The translations under genes and the position numbers were made by a program. Below the pieces are notes generated by a model. It saw only the letters and a program-made list of their open reading frames with translations. It was not told where the DNA came from and did no database searches. A DNA stretch of 7,289 nucleotides from Cenarchaeum sp. (GTDB lineage Archaea; Thermoproteota; Nitrososphaeria; Nitrososphaerales; Nitrosopumilaceae). This document shows positions 5,180 to 7,289 of this stretch, piece after piece (position 1 is the first letter of the stretch; every line of letters starts with the position of its first letter). Location of the stretch: contig JAHRAJ010000076.1 of NCBI GenBank assembly GCA_020027365.1, positions 1-7,289 on the forward strand, given 5' to 3'.

Positions 5180-6664
5180 ATGATAGAGATTGACTCAACC
5201 CCTATGATTGTGGTGGCCATACTGGGAGCGGTCGGCGTGATACTGCCGCTCATCAGCATAGCGCGCGGCGAGCGGGGATCAAACTCGTTTTATGCCGCCC
5301 TGGCGCTTGGCGCACTTGTCGCCTCGGCGGCCTTTGTGGGGTACAAGATTGCAAGCGGCAGCGTGGCACCCGCGGCGCTGTTTTCCGAGGACGTCGTATC
5401 CGACGACATGTTTGGCGGATTTTTCGCCATTGCGATGCTCATAGTGGCCATCATGACCACCGTGGGCTCGTTTAACTACATGAGGCGGCACAACCATCAC
5501 GCCGTCTACTACTCGCTAATCCTGATGGCCACGACGGGCATGGTGCTGGTGGCATACTCGACCGATCTGGTGATGCTGTTTATAGCCTGGGAGCTGATGA
5601 GCATACCGACGTACATTCTGGCCGGATTTGCAAAAAAGAATCCCCGCTCCAACGAGGGCGCGCTCAAGTACTTTTTGTTTGGCGCCCTCTCTTCGGCGGT
5701 CATCGTATACGGGATATCCCTGGCATACGGGATTACCGGCTCTACAAACATCGCAGAGGTGATCCAGGGCTATGCCAGCATGGATGCCAGCATGCTGCCT
5801 CTGGCACTGCTGTCCGTGGGGCTGTTTATTACGGGATTTGGATTCAAGATGGGGCTTGTCCCATTTCACATGTGGCTTCCGGACACCTACGAGGGCTCTC
5901 CGCCGCCGGTGACTGCGCTGCTTGCGGCCGGTACCAAAAAGGCCGGCTTTGCGGCCGCCATCCGGGTGGTGATTCTGGGGGCTGTGGCGCTCAACGTGGA
6001 CTGGATGCTTGCACTGGGAGTGATCGCGGTAATGACCATGACCGTGGGCAACGTGGCGGCCATCATGCAAAAAAATCTGGTCAGAATGCTTGCCTACTCT
6101 AGCATAGGACACGCCGGATACCTGCTCATCGGGCTGTCCGTGGCCCCGTTTTCACCCACCGGCCTCCACGGATCCCTGCTACACGTGATGAATCACGCGG
6201 TCATGAAGGGTGCGGCATTCATTGCCGTGACCGGCATAGTAGCCACGCTGGCCGTGACCCACCTGGACAAGCTAAGGGGGCTGGGCAGGCGCATGCCGAT
6301 CACCGCGCTGGGCCTGCTGATATCGCTGCTTGCGCTGGCGGGCGTGCCGCCGCTGAGCGGCTTTTGGAGTAAGTTGGTGCTGTTTGGTGCCGCACTTGAT
6401 GCCAGCACCGCGGTACCGTGGACCGTGTGGCTGGCCGTGGCCGGCGTTCTCAACAGCGCCCTGTCGCTTGCCTACTATGGCTGGATAATAAGAAAGATGT
6501 ACTTTGAGGGGGAAAACGAAAAGCGTATCTCCGAGCCTAGATCCGTGGTGGCCGTCATGATCTTCTCAATCCTGTTCATGGTCGGATTTGGCGTATATCC
6601 CGAACCGTTGCTCCAGTTTGCCGAGATGGCGACTCCGTCACTACAGGGCATGTTCACGCCCTAA
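5180..6664 (+). CDS. nuoN: NuoN, antiporter-like proton-pumping subunit
   Basis: 494 residues from ATG 5180 (497 from GTG 5171). NuoN (ND2) is the antiporter-like subunit nearest NuoK. Residue numbers here follow the 497-residue form. The full set of channel residues is present: TM5 A-W-E-L-M-S-I-P (E141, E. coli E133); TM7 G-F-G-F-K-M-G-L-V-P-F-H (K226, E. coli K217) running into M-W-L-P-D-T-Y-E-G-S; TM8 T-K-K-A-G-F (K256/K257, E. coli K247); H342 and K346 in N-H-A-V-M-K-G-A-A-F; and TM12 G-F-W-S-K-L (K401, E. coli K395). The motif W-L-P-D-x-Y-E-G is specific to NuoN among the three homologues. Four consecutive start-type codons occur at 5171-5182; ATG 5180 is chosen on ribosome binding site spacing. 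It is the last gene of the operon, and its 3' end overlaps the convergent synthase gene by 11 bases, so the transcript must end inside that gene. Confidence 0.96.
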   Translation: MIEIDSTPMIVVAILGAVGVILPLISIARGERGSNSFYAALALGALVASAAFVGYKIASGSVAPAALFSEDVVSDDMFGGFFAIAMLIVAIMTTVGSFNYMRRHNHHAVYYSLILMATTGMVLVAYSTDLVMLFIAWELMSIPTYILAGFAKKNPRSNEGALKYFLFGALSSAVIVYGISLAYGITGSTNIAEVIQGYASMDASMLPLALLSVGLFITGFGFKMGLVPFHMWLPDTYEGSPPPVTALLAAGTKKAGFAAAIRVVILGAVALNVDWMLALGVIAVMTMTVGNVAAIMQKNLVRMLAYSSIGHAGYLLIGLSVAPFSPTGLHGSLLHVMNHAVMKGAAFIAVTGIVATLAVTHLDKLRGLGRRMPITALGLLISLLALAGVPPLSGFWSKLVLFGAALDASTAVPWTVWLAVAGVLNSALSLAYYGWIIRKMYFEGENEKRISEPRSVVAVMIFSILFMVGFGVYPEPLLQFAEMATPSLQGMFTP

Positions 6665-7289
6665 ACGACGTAAACTCTATGAGGCCCTCGAGGCCGGCCT
6701 TGGCCTCGCCGTCGGGAATCTTCCGAAGCCCTGCCGTGGCCCTCCCCGAAAAGTCTTTTAGCATATACTCCATCTTGTCAAAGACATCCCTTGGATCCGC
6801 GCTTTTTTTGACCAGCAGGTTGAACAGCTTGTCCTCGTTTTTCCAGTCCATCAGGTCGTCCCTGATCTGGTAGGCTATCCCCATGTTCTTTCCAAACTCC
6901 GTGAGGGCCTCTGTCTGCTCCTCCGTGCCGCCCCCGATGATCGAGCCGATCCTTGCGGCCACCTCAAAGGCAGTCGCCGTCTTGTACTCTATGACCCTCA
7001 GGTAGTCGTCGAAGGTCACGTCCTCGCTGGACTCAAGCTGGCCCTCAATCATCTCTCCCTCGCTCATCAGCATGGCGGTGGTGGCCAAGTCCTTTGTGAT
7101 CCTCGGGTTGTTCAGCTTCGAGGATATGTTCAGGATCAGCCCCAGGACAAAGTCCCCCGTCAGGATGCTCGTGTTGTACCCGTACTTGATGTGAAACGGC
7201 TCGTTTTGCCGCCTCATGGTCTCGTTGTCGATTATGTCGTCGTGTATTACGGACTCTGTGTGGAGGAGCTCGACGGCGCACGCGGCCGT
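6654..7289 (-). CDS. idsA: Trans-isoprenyl (probably geranylgeranyl) diphosphate synthase, 5' end cut by window
   Basis: The - strand frame is open from the right edge (7289) to TGA at 6654-6656, giving 211 residues of a protein usually about 320 long. The N-terminal third and start lie outside. The frame continues past the internal ATG at 7217 and includes the first Asp-rich motif upstream of it. Numbered from the window edge: A-V-E-L-L-H-T-E-S-V-I-H, then D17-D-I-I-D21 (FARM), R26-R27, T-G-D-F (44-47), E-G-Q (82-84), K103-T-A, and Q-I-R-D144-D-L-M-D148 (SARM). The Asp motifs bind Mg2+ and the allylic and homoallylic diphosphates. In archaea this cytosolic enzyme normally makes GGPP (C20) for ether lipids. 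The stretch after SARM is short, without the usual G-K...D...G-K loop. Gene symbol and product length are inferred from archaeal context; a different chain length is possible. It is convergent with nuoN and thus a separate transcription unit. Confidence 0.9.
   Translation of the reverse strand, partial: TAACAVELLHTESVIHDDIIDNETMRRQNEPFHIKYGYNTSILTGDFVLGLILNISSKLNNPRITKDLATTAMLMSEGEMIEGQLESSEDVTFDDYLRVIEYKTATAFEVAARIGSIIGGGTEEQTEALTEFGKNMGIAYQIRDDLMDWKNEDKLFNLLVKKSADPRDVFDKMEYMLKDFSGRATAGLRKIPDGEAKAGLEGLIEFTSFRA
6803..6809 (+). terminator. Possible poly-T terminator for the nuo transcript
   Basis: A run of seven T on the + strand, about 140 bases after the nuoN stop and inside the convergent synthase gene, where it encodes Lys-Lys in the antisense direction. 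Archaeal RNA polymerase terminates at T-rich tracts, and there is no intergenic room between nuoN and the synthase. The assignment is speculative. Confidence 0.25.

Noticed and set aside
6665..6760. Hairpin-type terminator after nuoN (GGCC-rich repeats near 6680-6705)
   Set aside because: Short GAGGCC/GGCCTC matches exist, but they lie in the synthase coding sequence, lack a following T-tract, and archaeal termination does not generally need hairpins.

Overview
The window is a G+C-rich stretch of archaeal chromosome. It carries the distal membrane half of a complex I (NuoA-N type) operon on the + strand, followed by a convergent polyprenyl diphosphate synthase gene on the - strand. The best guess for the source is an ammonia-oxidising thaumarchaeon (Nitrososphaerota, Nitrosopumilales). 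The reasons are the gene order H-I-J-K-M-L-N with NuoM before NuoL, the flavour of the proteins, frequent ATA/AGG codons, GGTG/GGAGG-type ribosome binding sites, and an isoprenoid (ether lipid) synthase next door. The high G+C content resembles Cenarchaeum symbiosum more than the A+T-rich Nitrosopumilus. This is inference from recall; no database search was possible.

Layout: the last 30 residues of nuoH (1-93); nuoI, the two [4Fe-4S] ferredoxin-like arm subunit (93-590); nuoJ (583-1146); nuoK (about 1139-1444); nuoM (1441-3057); nuoL (3062-5170); nuoN (about 5180-6664); then the 3' part of a trans-isoprenyl (geranylgeranyl) diphosphate synthase gene on the - strand (6654 to beyond 7289). Coding density is essentially complete. 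Junctions from nuoH to nuoM overlap by 1-8 bases, M to L has 4 bases between, L to N has 0-9 depending on the start, and nuoN and idsA overlap tail to tail by 11 bases. There is no gene-free stretch over 300 bases, and I see no RNA genes, mobile elements or CRISPR arrays.

How the genes work together: NuoI carries electrons through two Fe-S clusters toward quinone at the NuoH/NuoB/NuoD interface. NuoH, J, K, N, M and L form the proton-pumping membrane arm, with the three antiporter-like subunits N, M and L at its core. No NADH-oxidising module (NuoEFG) lies in the window, although the upstream part is not visible. In thaumarchaeal ammonia oxidisers such an 11-subunit complex is generally thought to use a donor other than NADH, or to run in reverse to make low-potential reductant from the proton motive force.

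No undescribed system is visible. The points worth a second look are details: (1) a probable CTG start for nuoK, supported by a ribosome binding site, an 8-base overlap and full-length matching to NuoK; (2) a poly-Q/Ser/Thr/Gly insert encoded by triplet repeats in a NuoM loop; (3) a charged GAA-repeat tail on NuoJ; (4) a missing TM8 lysine in NuoM while NuoL has one; (5) an apparently shortened post-SARM loop and an unusual residue before the first Asp-rich motif in the synthase; (6) the 11-base convergent overlap.
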